64,000 nt of DNA from CAWFGW01 sp963815495 (GTDB lineage: Bacteria; Bacteroidota; Bacteroidia; Cytophagales; JAAEPT01): contig CAWFGW010000002.1 in assembly GCA_963815495.1 (NCBI GenBank), positions 1 to 64,000 on the forward strand, written 5' to 3'. The stretch's first letter is position 1. Every line of letters starts with the position of its first letter. The notes beneath the pieces were generated by a model, which saw only the letters and a program-made list of their open reading frames with translations, had not been told where the DNA came from and made no database searches. Position numbers and translations under genes: made by a program. This document shows, in pieces, positions 27,603-35,528 of the stretch.

Positions 27603-29747
27603 ATGACACCCACTAAATTTACATATACCTCGCTTAACAGAGCCCTGTTCAATTCTTTTGGTGTAATAACTGGTACAATATCTTTCTTTTTCATATTTGG
27701 ATTTGATAAATTAAATCCGGTTAACATTAACTGGTTAGCTGGTCAAGGTGATTTATCATTTCAATATTTAGGGTGGGAATACTTTCGTCAATCTAGTTTT
27801 GGATTTCCGCTTGGCAAAGCCCCTAATTTTTTTGCTACTCATGGTTCTTTTTTGTCATTAAGTGATTCTATGCCTATTTATTCTTTTATTTTTAAATATA
27901 CCTTAGGCTGGTTTTTGCCGTCTGATCAAAATTGTCAGATTACAGGTTTTTGGTTTTTATTATGTTTGAGTTTACAAGGGCATTATGCATGGAAAATAGC
28001 TAGAGAAATCACCAACAACATTCATTATCAAATTATTTTTCTTTTGTTTTTAGTTTGCCCGCCAGTACTTTCTTATCGATTTATTCATGCTGCGTTGTGT
28101 GCTCAATGGGTGATATTAGCACTGGTATGGGGTTACATTAGAAATATATCAATACAAAATAAAAGGGTACACGGTCTAGTTGTTTGCATAATATCGTCAT
28201 GTATTCATCCCTACTTGTGGTTATTTACTATCATAATATATACCGCAATTCTTGCAAAACATTTTTTCTATGTAAAGGATATATCTTTATTACATAGTGT
28301 GATGACAATAGCAGTAGTTGTAACAGGTACATTTCTCATGTGGTTTATATTTGGGTACTTTGAAGTTTCTGGTGGTACAGACACCAACTTTAGTTTATAT
28401 TCAGCCAACTTAAATACTTTTATAGACCCACATGGAACATCTAAAATTATGTATGGCTTGCCTAATCATCATATGGAACAATATGAGGGCTATGGTTATG
28501 TTGGTTTCGGAATCATTGTGTTAGGTTTAGTTTTCAATCAAAAAATTAGACGAGGAGTTATAGGGGTTTGTAAAGTTAGTAGTCCACAATTTCCTTTATT
28601 TCTAGCGACTTTATTTTTGTTTTTATATTCATTATCTAACATGATTACGTTTTATGATTTGGTACTATTTAAATATAATCTTGATACTGAACTCACAAAC
28701 AAGTTTACCTCTGCATTTAGAGGGGCAGGTAGGTACGTTTGGCTAGGGGTATACTTAATGATGATTTATGTTTTGAAGAATGCATTTTCCGTAAGAAATC
28801 GTTGGATAGTATTTGTGTTGTATTTTTTAGCTTTCCTTCAGATTTACGAAACAAAATATGAAGCACCATTTTTATTAGTAAAAGCAGAAAGGTTTGTTAG
28901 TCCTCAGTCATCATTTCTATCACAGCACATGGATTATATTGATACCGTGATGGTTTATCCTCCAGTTAATAATAGCATGGTTGAAAGTAATGATTATTTT
29001 AAATTTGGATACGCATCAAGTTTGGCAAACGTTCCCTTAACCGCAGGATGGTTAGCTAGAATAAGTCATGGACGAATTGGTGCCTACATTGAAAAATGTA
29101 AAGAGGATGTAAGAAATGGGGTTATATCTCAAGGAAATCTTTATATAACCGATAGCACTCATATAGTTGATTTTTCAACATTGATTGAAAGTAAAAAAGT
29201 TAGACTGATGAATCGAAATGGGTATTTTTATGTCTGTGATGTAAGGAATGAAGAACTTGCGAAATTCTTTCCGGAAATTAGCCCATTAGGTTATTCAGAT
29301 GAGTTTATTTCGATACTGGAAAACTATCCCAACGAGTATGTTTTAGTGACAGTGAGAGACGAAGCAACAAATGGATTAGGAGGAGAGTTGAGAGATTTTT
29401 TACAATCACAGCAGTCACAATTAAATAAATTAGCCTACAGAGGGTCTTATGTAGGGATTTGGAGAAACACTAAACCAATTTTTGAAAAATATGATGATGC
29501 AAATAGCGTCACCATAAATTTTACCAAAGAAAGTATGATAGGAGATTATCAATCACCTGCCTCAATTAGTTTGTCATCTGCCGGAGTGTTGGTGGGAGAT
29601 TTTTCGAAGAACATTATTAATAATGTTGAAACTTCATTAAACAAGCGAGGTCTTAACATCACTGTTGTTGATTCTACAGGTGAAGTTCTTCTTCAAAAAA
29701 ATATTGATTCTTTTATTACAACAAAAGCACCTATGTTTGACAAATAG
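27603..29747 (+). CDS. DUF6311 family membrane protein, GT-C-like
   Basis: A 714-residue protein with about eleven transmembrane helices in residues 1-430 and a soluble C-terminal part. Motifs INWLAGQGDLSFQYLGWEYFRQ (in two parts), FPLGKAPNF, LSDSMPIYSFIFKY and LSLQGHYAW match DUF6311, a family thought to be GT-C-like glycosyltransferases on the basis of topology and the acidic first loop. Residues 430-714 are periplasmic and resemble the Asp/Tyr-rich tail of the family. It ends the three-gene operon begun by DUF6056 and is convergent with glsA. Confidence 0.7.
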   Translation: MTPTKFTYTSLNRALFNSFGVITGTISFFFIFGFDKLNPVNINWLAGQGDLSFQYLGWEYFRQSSFGFPLGKAPNFFATHGSFLSLSDSMPIYSFIFKYTLGWFLPSDQNCQITGFWFLLCLSLQGHYAWKIAREITNNIHYQIIFLLFLVCPPVLSYRFIHAALCAQWVILALVWGYIRNISIQNKRVHGLVVCIISSCIHPYLWLFTIIIYTAILAKHFFYVKDISLLHSVMTIAVVVTGTFLMWFIFGYFEVSGGTDTNFSLYSANLNTFIDPHGTSKIMYGLPNHHMEQYEGYGYVGFGIIVLGLVFNQKIRRGVIGVCKVSSPQFPLFLATLFLFLYSLSNMITFYDLVLFKYNLDTELTNKFTSAFRGAGRYVWLGVYLMMIYVLKNAFSVRNRWIVFVLYFLAFLQIYETKYEAPFLLVKAERFVSPQSSFLSQHMDYIDTVMVYPPVNNSMVESNDYFKFGYASSLANVPLTAGWLARISHGRIGAYIEKCKEDVRNGVISQGNLYITDSTHIVDFSTLIESKKVRLMNRNGYFYVCDVRNEELAKFFPEISPLGYSDEFISILENYPNEYVLVTVRDEATNGLGGELRDFLQSQQSQLNKLAYRGSYVGIWRNTKPIFEKYDDANSVTINFTKESMIGDYQSPASISLSSAGVLVGDFSKNIINNVETSLNKRGLNITVVDSTGEVLLQKNIDSFITTKAPMFDK

Positions 29748-29770
29748 AGACTAGTATTGGTTGAATATGG

Positions 29771-30682
29771 TTAAAAAATAGAACTTTCCAATTCCGTAGT
29801 TAATAGTTCAAGCGTTTTAAAACCCATTACAGAGTTGCCTTTTTTGTTTAATCGTGGACTCCAAACAGCAACGCTATATTCACCAATATGTACTGCTGCT
29901 ATACCTCCACCAACACCACTTTTTCCAGGTAAACCCACGCGAAAAGAAAAATCACCAGCCTCGTCATAAAAACCACACGTCTGCATTAATGCGTTAATAC
30001 GTTTAACTTGACTTTTAGTGAGTTGAATGGGCGTGTCTTTGATAGTGCCATGGTTGGCAAAATATAAAAATACTTTAGCAAGTTCTTCACAAGATAACTC
30101 CAGTGAACAACAGTGAAAATATAAATCCAGTACATCGTCAACCGAATGGTTTAAGTTATTGCATGACTTTAAAAAGTTTGCCAGAGCAATATTTCTATAA
30201 CCATGTTTTTTTTCTGAATTTGATACATCTTCATTATAATAGATTTCATTTGTGCCCGCTAAGCTTCGCACAAAAGTTAACAAAGCGTCTTTAGGGTTTT
30301 CATACTCTTCCAGTAAGACATCACAAATAACTAAGGCGCCAGCATTGATAAACGGATTTCTAGGAATTCCATTTTCTAATTCTAACTGGATCAACGAATT
30401 AAAAGAGGTACCCGAAGGTTCTACATTAACTCTTTTCCAAAGTTCGCTCCCTCGTTTGGTTAGTGCTAAAACAAGTGTTAGTACCTTTGAAATACTCTGA
30501 ATTGAAAATTTTTCTTGTGAGTCACCATAAGAAGCGGAAGTGCCATCAATAAATTGAATGTGTGAACCATACTTATTAGGATTCACCATAGCTAACTCGG
30601 GGATGTAAGTTGCTTGAGTACCTTCTTCTTGAAGTAGAAGTATCTCTTGGTGTATTTTTTTGAGTAGAAGTTGGTAATCCAT
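29771..30682 (-). CDS. glsA: Glutaminase (serine beta-lactamase fold)
   Basis: A 303-residue cytoplasmic glutaminase that hydrolyses glutamine to glutamate and ammonia. The catalytic Ser63-x-x-Lys66 motif is in FSIQSISKV; PSGTSFNSL, NPFINAGAL, CSLELSCEELAKV and LPGKSGVGGGI are other conserved blocks of the GlsA family. Length is normal (about 305). It has its own divergent intergenic region with thiH. All active-site positions are present, so it should be functional; it may serve ammonia release or acid tolerance. Confidence 0.93.
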   Translation of the reverse strand: MDYQLLLKKIHQEILLLQEEGTQATYIPELAMVNPNKYGSHIQFIDGTSASYGDSQEKFSIQSISKVLTLVLALTKRGSELWKRVNVEPSGTSFNSLIQLELENGIPRNPFINAGALVICDVLLEEYENPKDALLTFVRSLAGTNEIYYNEDVSNSEKKHGYRNIALANFLKSCNNLNHSVDDVLDLYFHCCSLELSCEELAKVFLYFANHGTIKDTPIQLTKSQVKRINALMQTCGFYDEAGDFSFRVGLPGKSGVGGGIAAVHIGEYSVAVWSPRLNKKGNSVMGFKTLELLTTELESSIF

Positions 30683-30803
30683 AACTCAAGGTTATGAAAA
30701 ACTTCCATCTGAAACAATACAAAAAGCGAAACAAAAGTGATTTACTTTTTTGTTACTAGGTCTCGGTAGGGAAAGGTTGAAAATCCATTTATATTTGTTG
30801 TTA

Positions 30804-31925
30804 ATGAGTTTCCAAACATTATTTGATATCCAAAATTGGGACGAGGTGAAAGCCAGTATCTATGCAAAAACACGCAAAGATGTGGAAGTAGCTTTGTCGC
30901 GGACTGGTAAGCGAAGTTTAGAAGATTTTAAAGCCTTAATTTCTCCTGCGGCAATGCCTTACTTGGAGCAAATGGCACAGTTGAGTCACCAAATTACTCA
31001 GAAACGATTTGGTAAAACCATGCAGATGTATGTGCCCATGTACCTTTCTAACGAATGTCAAAACATTTGTACGTATTGTGGCTTTAGCGTGGATAACCCA
31101 ATTAGAAGGAGAACGCTCACAGACAAAGAAATTTTGAAAGAGGTTGAAGCCATTAAAAAAATGGGGTATGATCACGTCTTATTAGTTACGGGTGAGGCAA
31201 ATAAAACAGTGGGTGTGGACTATATCGGTCATGCGATTGCGTTAGTAAAACCTCACTTTGCAAACATATCTATTGAAGTGCAACCGCTTGATCAAGATGA
31301 GTATGAACAGTTAATGAAACAAGGTTTGTATTCAGTACTGGTATATCAGGAAACTTATCACCGTGAGGATTATAAAAAACATCACCCAAAGGGAAAGAAA
31401 TCAAATTTTGATTATCGGTTAGCTACTCCTGATAGACTAGGAAAAGCGGGTGTACATAAAATAGGTTTAGGTGTTTTAATAGGTTTAGAAGATTGGCGAA
31501 CAGATTCCTTCTTCTGCGCTCAGCACCTAGATTACATGGAGCGCACATATTGGAGAAGTAAATACTCCATTTCATTTCCTCGTTTACGACCTTTTTCTGG
31601 TGGACTAGAACCTAAAGTTGAAATGTCGGATAAGGAATTGGTGCAATTAATTTGTGCTTACCGCATTTTTGATGAAGAGGTGGAGTTATCCTTGTCAACG
31701 CGTGAAAGTGAGAAGTTTCGAGATAATGTACTAAAATTGGGTGTGACTAGTATGTCAGCAGGTTCAAAAACGGATCCTGGAGGTTATGCAAGCACCACTG
31801 ATGAATTAGAACAATTTGAAATTTCAGACGAGAGAAGTCCTCAAGAAATGGCTCGGATTATAAAAAGTCAAGGCTACGAACCTGTTTGGAAAGACTGGGA
31901 TCATTCCCTCCAACAAGTAGATTGA
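30804..31925 (+). CDS. thiH: 2-iminoacetate synthase (thiamine thiazole synthesis)
   Basis: A radical SAM enzyme that cleaves tyrosine to dehydroglycine and p-cresol for the thiazole ring of thiamine. The iron-sulfur motif CQNICTYC is intact, followed by GFSVDNPIRR, LLVTGEANKTVG and, near the end, SMSAGSKTDPGGY, all ThiH signatures. At 373 residues it has the usual length when started at ATG 30804 (MSFQTLF); the frame is open to TTG 30750. The partner enzyme ThiG and the sulfur carrier ThiS are not in the window. No TPP riboswitch is visible upstream. A ThiF-like gene follows 45 bases downstream. Confidence 0.93.
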   Translation: MSFQTLFDIQNWDEVKASIYAKTRKDVEVALSRTGKRSLEDFKALISPAAMPYLEQMAQLSHQITQKRFGKTMQMYVPMYLSNECQNICTYCGFSVDNPIRRRTLTDKEILKEVEAIKKMGYDHVLLVTGEANKTVGVDYIGHAIALVKPHFANISIEVQPLDQDEYEQLMKQGLYSVLVYQETYHREDYKKHHPKGKKSNFDYRLATPDRLGKAGVHKIGLGVLIGLEDWRTDSFFCAQHLDYMERTYWRSKYSISFPRLRPFSGGLEPKVEMSDKELVQLICAYRIFDEEVELSLSTRESEKFRDNVLKLGVTSMSAGSKTDPGGYASTTDELEQFEISDERSPQEMARIIKSQGYEPVWKDWDHSLQQVD

Positions 31926-31970
31926 ACAGATAAATTCTTTAATCCTTCTACCTTACTTTCTACTTAATAA

Positions 31971-33083
31971 ATGTTATCAAAAGAAGAACTCAAACGTTAC
32001 AATCGACACCTCATTTTACCTGAGTTTGGTAAAGCAGGACAGGAGAAACTCAAAAACGCACGTGTTTTAGTTGTTGGCGCAGGTGGTTTGGGGTGTCCTG
32101 TGTTATTGTATTTGACGGCTGCTGGTGTGGGTACAATAGGTATTATCGATGATGATAAAATAGATGAATCTAACCTACAACGACAAGTGTTGTTTGACAG
32201 CCATGATGTTGGTTATTTAAAGGCTGAGGCAGCTGTTCAGAAGTTAACCGCTCAAAATCCTCATGTAGGCTTTGAAGTATGTACCGAACGTTTAACGTCA
32301 GAAAATGCCATCGCACTAATTTCTAATTATGACTTAATTGTGGATGGTTCAGACAATTTTCAAACACGTTATCTAGTAAACGATGCATGTGTGTTGGCTA
32401 ATAAACCATTTGTGTTCGGTTCTATATTTAAGTTTGATGGACAAGTCTCCGTGTTTAACTATAAAGGTGGTCCAACTTACCGCTGTCTATTTCCAGAACC
32501 GCCAGCAGCAGGTGAGGTTCCAAGTTGTTCGCAAGTAGGTGTTATAGGGGTATTACCTGGAATTGTAGGTAGCCTACAAGCAACTGAAGCTATTAAAATA
32601 ATATCAGAAATTGGAGAACCTTTAGTAGGTAAGTTATTGCATTTTGATGCTTTATCAATGCAATCGACTATTTTTCAATTTGAGAAAAACCATGAACTCG
32701 AAATTACAGAGCTAATTGATTATGACAGCTTTTGTGGTGTAGAAAAACAAGAGCCATCCGAAGAAGTGGCTACCATTAGTTCATCTGAATTAAGTATTTT
32801 GATGGGAATGCAGCCTGTTCTTTTGTTAGACGTTCGAGAAGATCATGAACTTGATATTTGTAAAATTGGGGAACCCCAACATATTCCTTTAGGTGAAGTT
32901 TCTATGCGTGTTGCTGAAATCAACAGAGATCATAAAGTAGTTGTTTACTGTCACCATGGTATGCGAAGTGCGATGGCCATTAAACTACTCAAACAGCAAT
33001 ACGGATTTTCTAATCTGATAAATTTAAAAGGAGGTATTCACGCTTGGGCAGAAGAAATTGACGATGAAATGGAGCGGTATTAA
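31971..33083 (+). CDS. thiF: ThiF/MoeB-family adenylyltransferase fused to a rhodanese domain
   Basis: A 370-residue two-domain protein. Residues 1-250 are an E1-like domain: nucleotide-binding GAGGLGCPV, LQRQVLF, VDGSDNFQTRYL and the catalytic-type Cys186 in SCSQVGV. Residues about 265-370 are a rhodanese domain with the active-site loop CHHGMRS (Cys327). It should adenylate the C-terminal Gly-Gly of ThiS (or MoaD) and help hand over sulfur. Position behind thiH favours the thiamine role. The zinc CxxC pairs of MoeB/ThiF are reduced to TxxC (Thr169/Cys172) and DxxC (Asp252/Cys255). It overlaps the convergent downstream gene by 4 bases. Confidence 0.82.
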   Translation: MLSKEELKRYNRHLILPEFGKAGQEKLKNARVLVVGAGGLGCPVLLYLTAAGVGTIGIIDDDKIDESNLQRQVLFDSHDVGYLKAEAAVQKLTAQNPHVGFEVCTERLTSENAIALISNYDLIVDGSDNFQTRYLVNDACVLANKPFVFGSIFKFDGQVSVFNYKGGPTYRCLFPEPPAAGEVPSCSQVGVIGVLPGIVGSLQATEAIKIISEIGEPLVGKLLHFDALSMQSTIFQFEKNHELEITELIDYDSFCGVEKQEPSEEVATISSSELSILMGMQPVLLLDVREDHELDICKIGEPQHIPLGEVSMRVAEINRDHKVVVYCHHGMRSAMAIKLLKQQYGFSNLINLKGGIHAWAEEIDDEMERY

Positions 33084-34162
33084 TCCTCCGTTTTGTTTGG
33101 TCGTTCTTCAGTTTCTTTTTTACCTTCTTCTACCATTTCATCACCTTCTTTTTCTTCTTCTGCATCAGTAGATTCAGTTTCTTCACCACTATCTCCCTTC
33201 ACAAAATAAAATTCTGAATATAGCGGGAAGTGGTCTGATCCTATTTCCTTTAGCGTAGTTAATTTTTTAACAACAATCTCACTGGAATGAAAAAACAAAT
33301 CAATAGGAAAGCGAAAGAACCAATATTTGGCATGAAAGGTCGAGATAAAACCACGCCCCACGCGCGCGTCCACCAATTCAGAAGTTTTTTTGAATAACTG
33401 TGAAGACTTCGTCCAGGCCACATTATTAAAGTCACCAGTCACTACTGCTTTTGCTTTTAGTTCCCGTACTTTTTTCGCTACAGCTACTAGTTCACCATCA
33501 CGTTCTTTTGAATTTTGAGATTCTGATGGACTCGGAGGCGGTGGATGCACCCCCCAAAATGTAAAGGTATGACCGTCTTCGGTTTCAATTTCAGCTTCGA
33601 TGCTTGGAATGTCATCAGCTACAAAATAGTGAGTGCTGATGTTTGTTGTTTTCAGCCTAGAGTAAAAATGCATTCCATAGGTGTTTTCTAAGGCATTTTC
33701 ACAGAAGTAAGTATATTCCTGTTTCAGCTGAGCAAGAGAAGATTCCCATTCACGATTTGACTCAATGGTTAAGATGATGTCTGGGTTAACTTCATTAATT
33801 AAATCAATCAATTTTTGATGAGCAGAGTTAAACTGATAAACATTTACTGACAACACCTTTATTATTGAAGAATCTTGAGTCGTGTTTTTATTCTTCCTGA
33901 AATAGCCATAGATCTGAGTGTATTTGAATAGAATGACAATATTTTTAATCATTAAAAATGCCAAGGCTCCAATTAGTATAATTTGAAAAGGAGTAAGGTA
34001 GTGAAAGAAAATTAATGAAATGATTACTACTAAAAATTGGCCTACTGCTAATTGAATTTTGGCAAAATCACATACTCTAAACACCCAGTGGGTGAGAGGG
34101 ATTAAAGATAAGAGATCAAGTAGAATTAAGGACGTTGAAAGTAAATAGAATAGGTAATCCAC
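33080..34162 (-). CDS. Membrane-bound endonuclease/exonuclease/phosphatase family protein
   Basis: A 360-residue protein with two to three N-terminal transmembrane helices (about residues 5-90) and an EEP domain (about 100-315). Active-site motifs are NVYQFN (first strand), DIILTIES (metal Glu), WGVHPPPPS, VTGDFNNVAW (Asp/Asn) and the terminal GSDHFPLY (Asp-His pair), so the fold looks catalytically complete. Similar proteins are annotated as endonuclease/exonuclease or phosphatase; the substrate (nucleic acid, lipid or sugar phosphate) is unknown, though the membrane anchor with an outward domain argues against chromosomal DNA. The last 40 residues are a Glu-rich, low-complexity tail. Confidence 0.8.
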   Translation of the reverse strand: MDYLFYLLSTSLILLDLLSLIPLTHWVFRVCDFAKIQLAVGQFLVVIISLIFFHYLTPFQIILIGALAFLMIKNIVILFKYTQIYGYFRKNKNTTQDSSIIKVLSVNVYQFNSAHQKLIDLINEVNPDIILTIESNREWESSLAQLKQEYTYFCENALENTYGMHFYSRLKTTNISTHYFVADDIPSIEAEIETEDGHTFTFWGVHPPPPSPSESQNSKERDGELVAVAKKVRELKAKAVVTGDFNNVAWTKSSQLFKKTSELVDARVGRGFISTFHAKYWFFRFPIDLFFHSSEIVVKKLTTLKEIGSDHFPLYSEFYFVKGDSGEETESTDAEEEKEGDEMVEEGKKETEERPNKTED

Positions 34163-34360
34163 AGAACTGTTTTAATTAGTGGGAATTTACACTCAATTAT
34201 TCAATCTTTTAAATGATTGGCCAAATTTATAAAACAATTATCCTGAAAACATGATCTTAGTGAAAGACTTATCAAAAAATAAATATATATAACCGATTTA
34301 TAAATCATTAAAGATTATTGAATATAAGCAGCGAACTAAAGGGTACATTTTCTAATGAAT

Positions 34361-34729
34361 TTATTTTTTGAACATAAACACCACTGCTAGAATTAAAAAA
34401 ACAAAAGAAATAAGGTGATTCCAGCGGAAGGTTTCAGTTTTGAAAACCAATAAAGTAAACAATGCAAAGATAATGAGTGTTATAACTTCCTGAATAACTT
34501 TTAGTTCAAACAACGAAAAGGGTCCTCCATTTCCTTTATATCCTATTTTGTTTGCTGGAACTTGAAATACGTATTCAAACAAGGCGATGCCCCAGCTGAT
34601 TAATACAATAGAAATTAAACCCAGCTTGTTGAACCATTTCCATTCACTGAATTTTAAATGGCCATACCAAGCCAGTGTCATAAAGGTATTGGATAGAATT
34701 AATAATACGATTGTCAGTACCCCTTTCAT
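34361..34729 (-). CDS. DMT-superfamily DUF486 small membrane protein
   Basis: A 122-residue protein with four transmembrane helices, matching DUF486 of the drug/metabolite transporter superfamily. SNTFMTLAWYGHLKF, ISWGIALFEYVFQVPANKIGY and SLFELKVIQEVITL are the family motifs. Substrate is unknown. It lies 93 bases after lspA on the same strand and may be the last gene of that transcript. Confidence 0.85.
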   Translation of the reverse strand: MKGVLTIVLLILSNTFMTLAWYGHLKFSEWKWFNKLGLISIVLISWGIALFEYVFQVPANKIGYKGNGGPFSLFELKVIQEVITLIIFALFTLLVFKTETFRWNHLISFVFLILAVVFMFKK

Positions 34730-34822
34730 GTTTTAGGATTTAGACCAAAAGATCGAAAAATTAACACTGTATATCAATCCTCTCTTCGGGATTTATACAC
34801 CTGAAGCCAGATAAAAAAGGAT

Positions 34823-35431
34823 TTATAATCCGCTAATCTCTTCCGCTTTCTCCTTCTCCCCAAAGTATTTTTTCTGAAAAATGAGAATTACAATTACAGA
34901 AACAAAAATAGAAGCATCAGCAAAATTAAACACAGGCCATAGCCATAAGTTATAATAACCAATAACTGGTAAGTCCAATGTGCCTTGATAGATGTCAAAA
35001 AAGAACATGTCTACCACTTTTCCATGTAAGAAAGCAAAAGGAGCACCATCAGCAATAAGATCAGGGAAGATTAAGCCATAGAACATACTATCTACCAAGT
35101 TACCAATTGCTCCACCAAAAATGAGGGCAACACAAATTTGCAAACCCACTTTTGCTTCTTTTTTGTACAATTGACTCATATAATAACCAATAGCAGAAAC
35201 CGCTACAATACGGAAAACCGTCAAGATAATTTTTCCATACGCTCCATTTAACTTCATTCCGAAAGCCATACCTGGATTGGTGACGTAGAAAATCTGTAGC
35301 CAATCCATTCCTAAAACTTCAAAACCAGTGTGTTCCTCCATGTTAAGGTGGATAGCCATCTTGATGATTTGGTCGATAATAATCACTGCAATTCCTATTA
35401 GGAAGAAGTGATGGAGTTTTAGTTTTTTCAT
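34823..35431 (-). CDS. lspA: Lipoprotein signal peptidase (signal peptidase II)
   Basis: A 202-residue four-helix membrane aspartyl protease that cleaves lipoprotein signal peptides before the lipidated Cys. The catalytic aspartates are Asp141 in GKVVDMFFF and Asp172 in FNFADASI; GNLVDS (111-115) and VTNPGMAFG are further signature motifs. It is longer than the E. coli enzyme (164) because of extra loop residues between these motifs, as usual in Bacteroidota. Its substrates would include the lipoproteins in this window. It follows ileS, as in many genomes, with a dispersed repeat in the gap. Confidence 0.95.
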   Translation of the reverse strand: MKKLKLHHFFLIGIAVIIIDQIIKMAIHLNMEEHTGFEVLGMDWLQIFYVTNPGMAFGMKLNGAYGKIILTVFRIVAVSAIGYYMSQLYKKEAKVGLQICVALIFGGAIGNLVDSMFYGLIFPDLIADGAPFAFLHGKVVDMFFFDIYQGTLDLPVIGYYNLWLWPVFNFADASIFVSVIVILIFQKKYFGEKEKAEEISGL

Positions 35432-35439
35432 TTTTCTAA

Positions 35440-35525
35440 CGTCATTGCGAATTCCGACTTTAGGAGGAATGTGGCAATCTTTTAATTTTTACTGAGAGAA
35501 TTTTCGATGTCCTCAGGTTGACGAA
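35440..35525. repeat. Dispersed repeat element between lspA and ileS
   Basis: The left part (35440-35480) begins GTCATTGCGAATTCC and ends GGAATGTGGCAATCT; ATTGC/GCAAT and ATTCC/GGAAT can pair to a hairpin. The right part (35493-35525) contains TTCGATGTCCTCAG and TTGACG. Both resemble the small dispersed repeats of the GTCATTGCGAGGAACGAAG and TTCGCTCCGCTCAGRATGAC types found near genes in many genomes. A relative lies at 53701-53749. Confidence 0.55.
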
Positions 35526-35528
35526 GTA

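Noticed and set aside
30683..30803. Possible TPP riboswitch before thiH
   Set aside because: The conserved CUGAGA and ACCUGAUCUGGGUAAUACC-type segments are not present in the leader.
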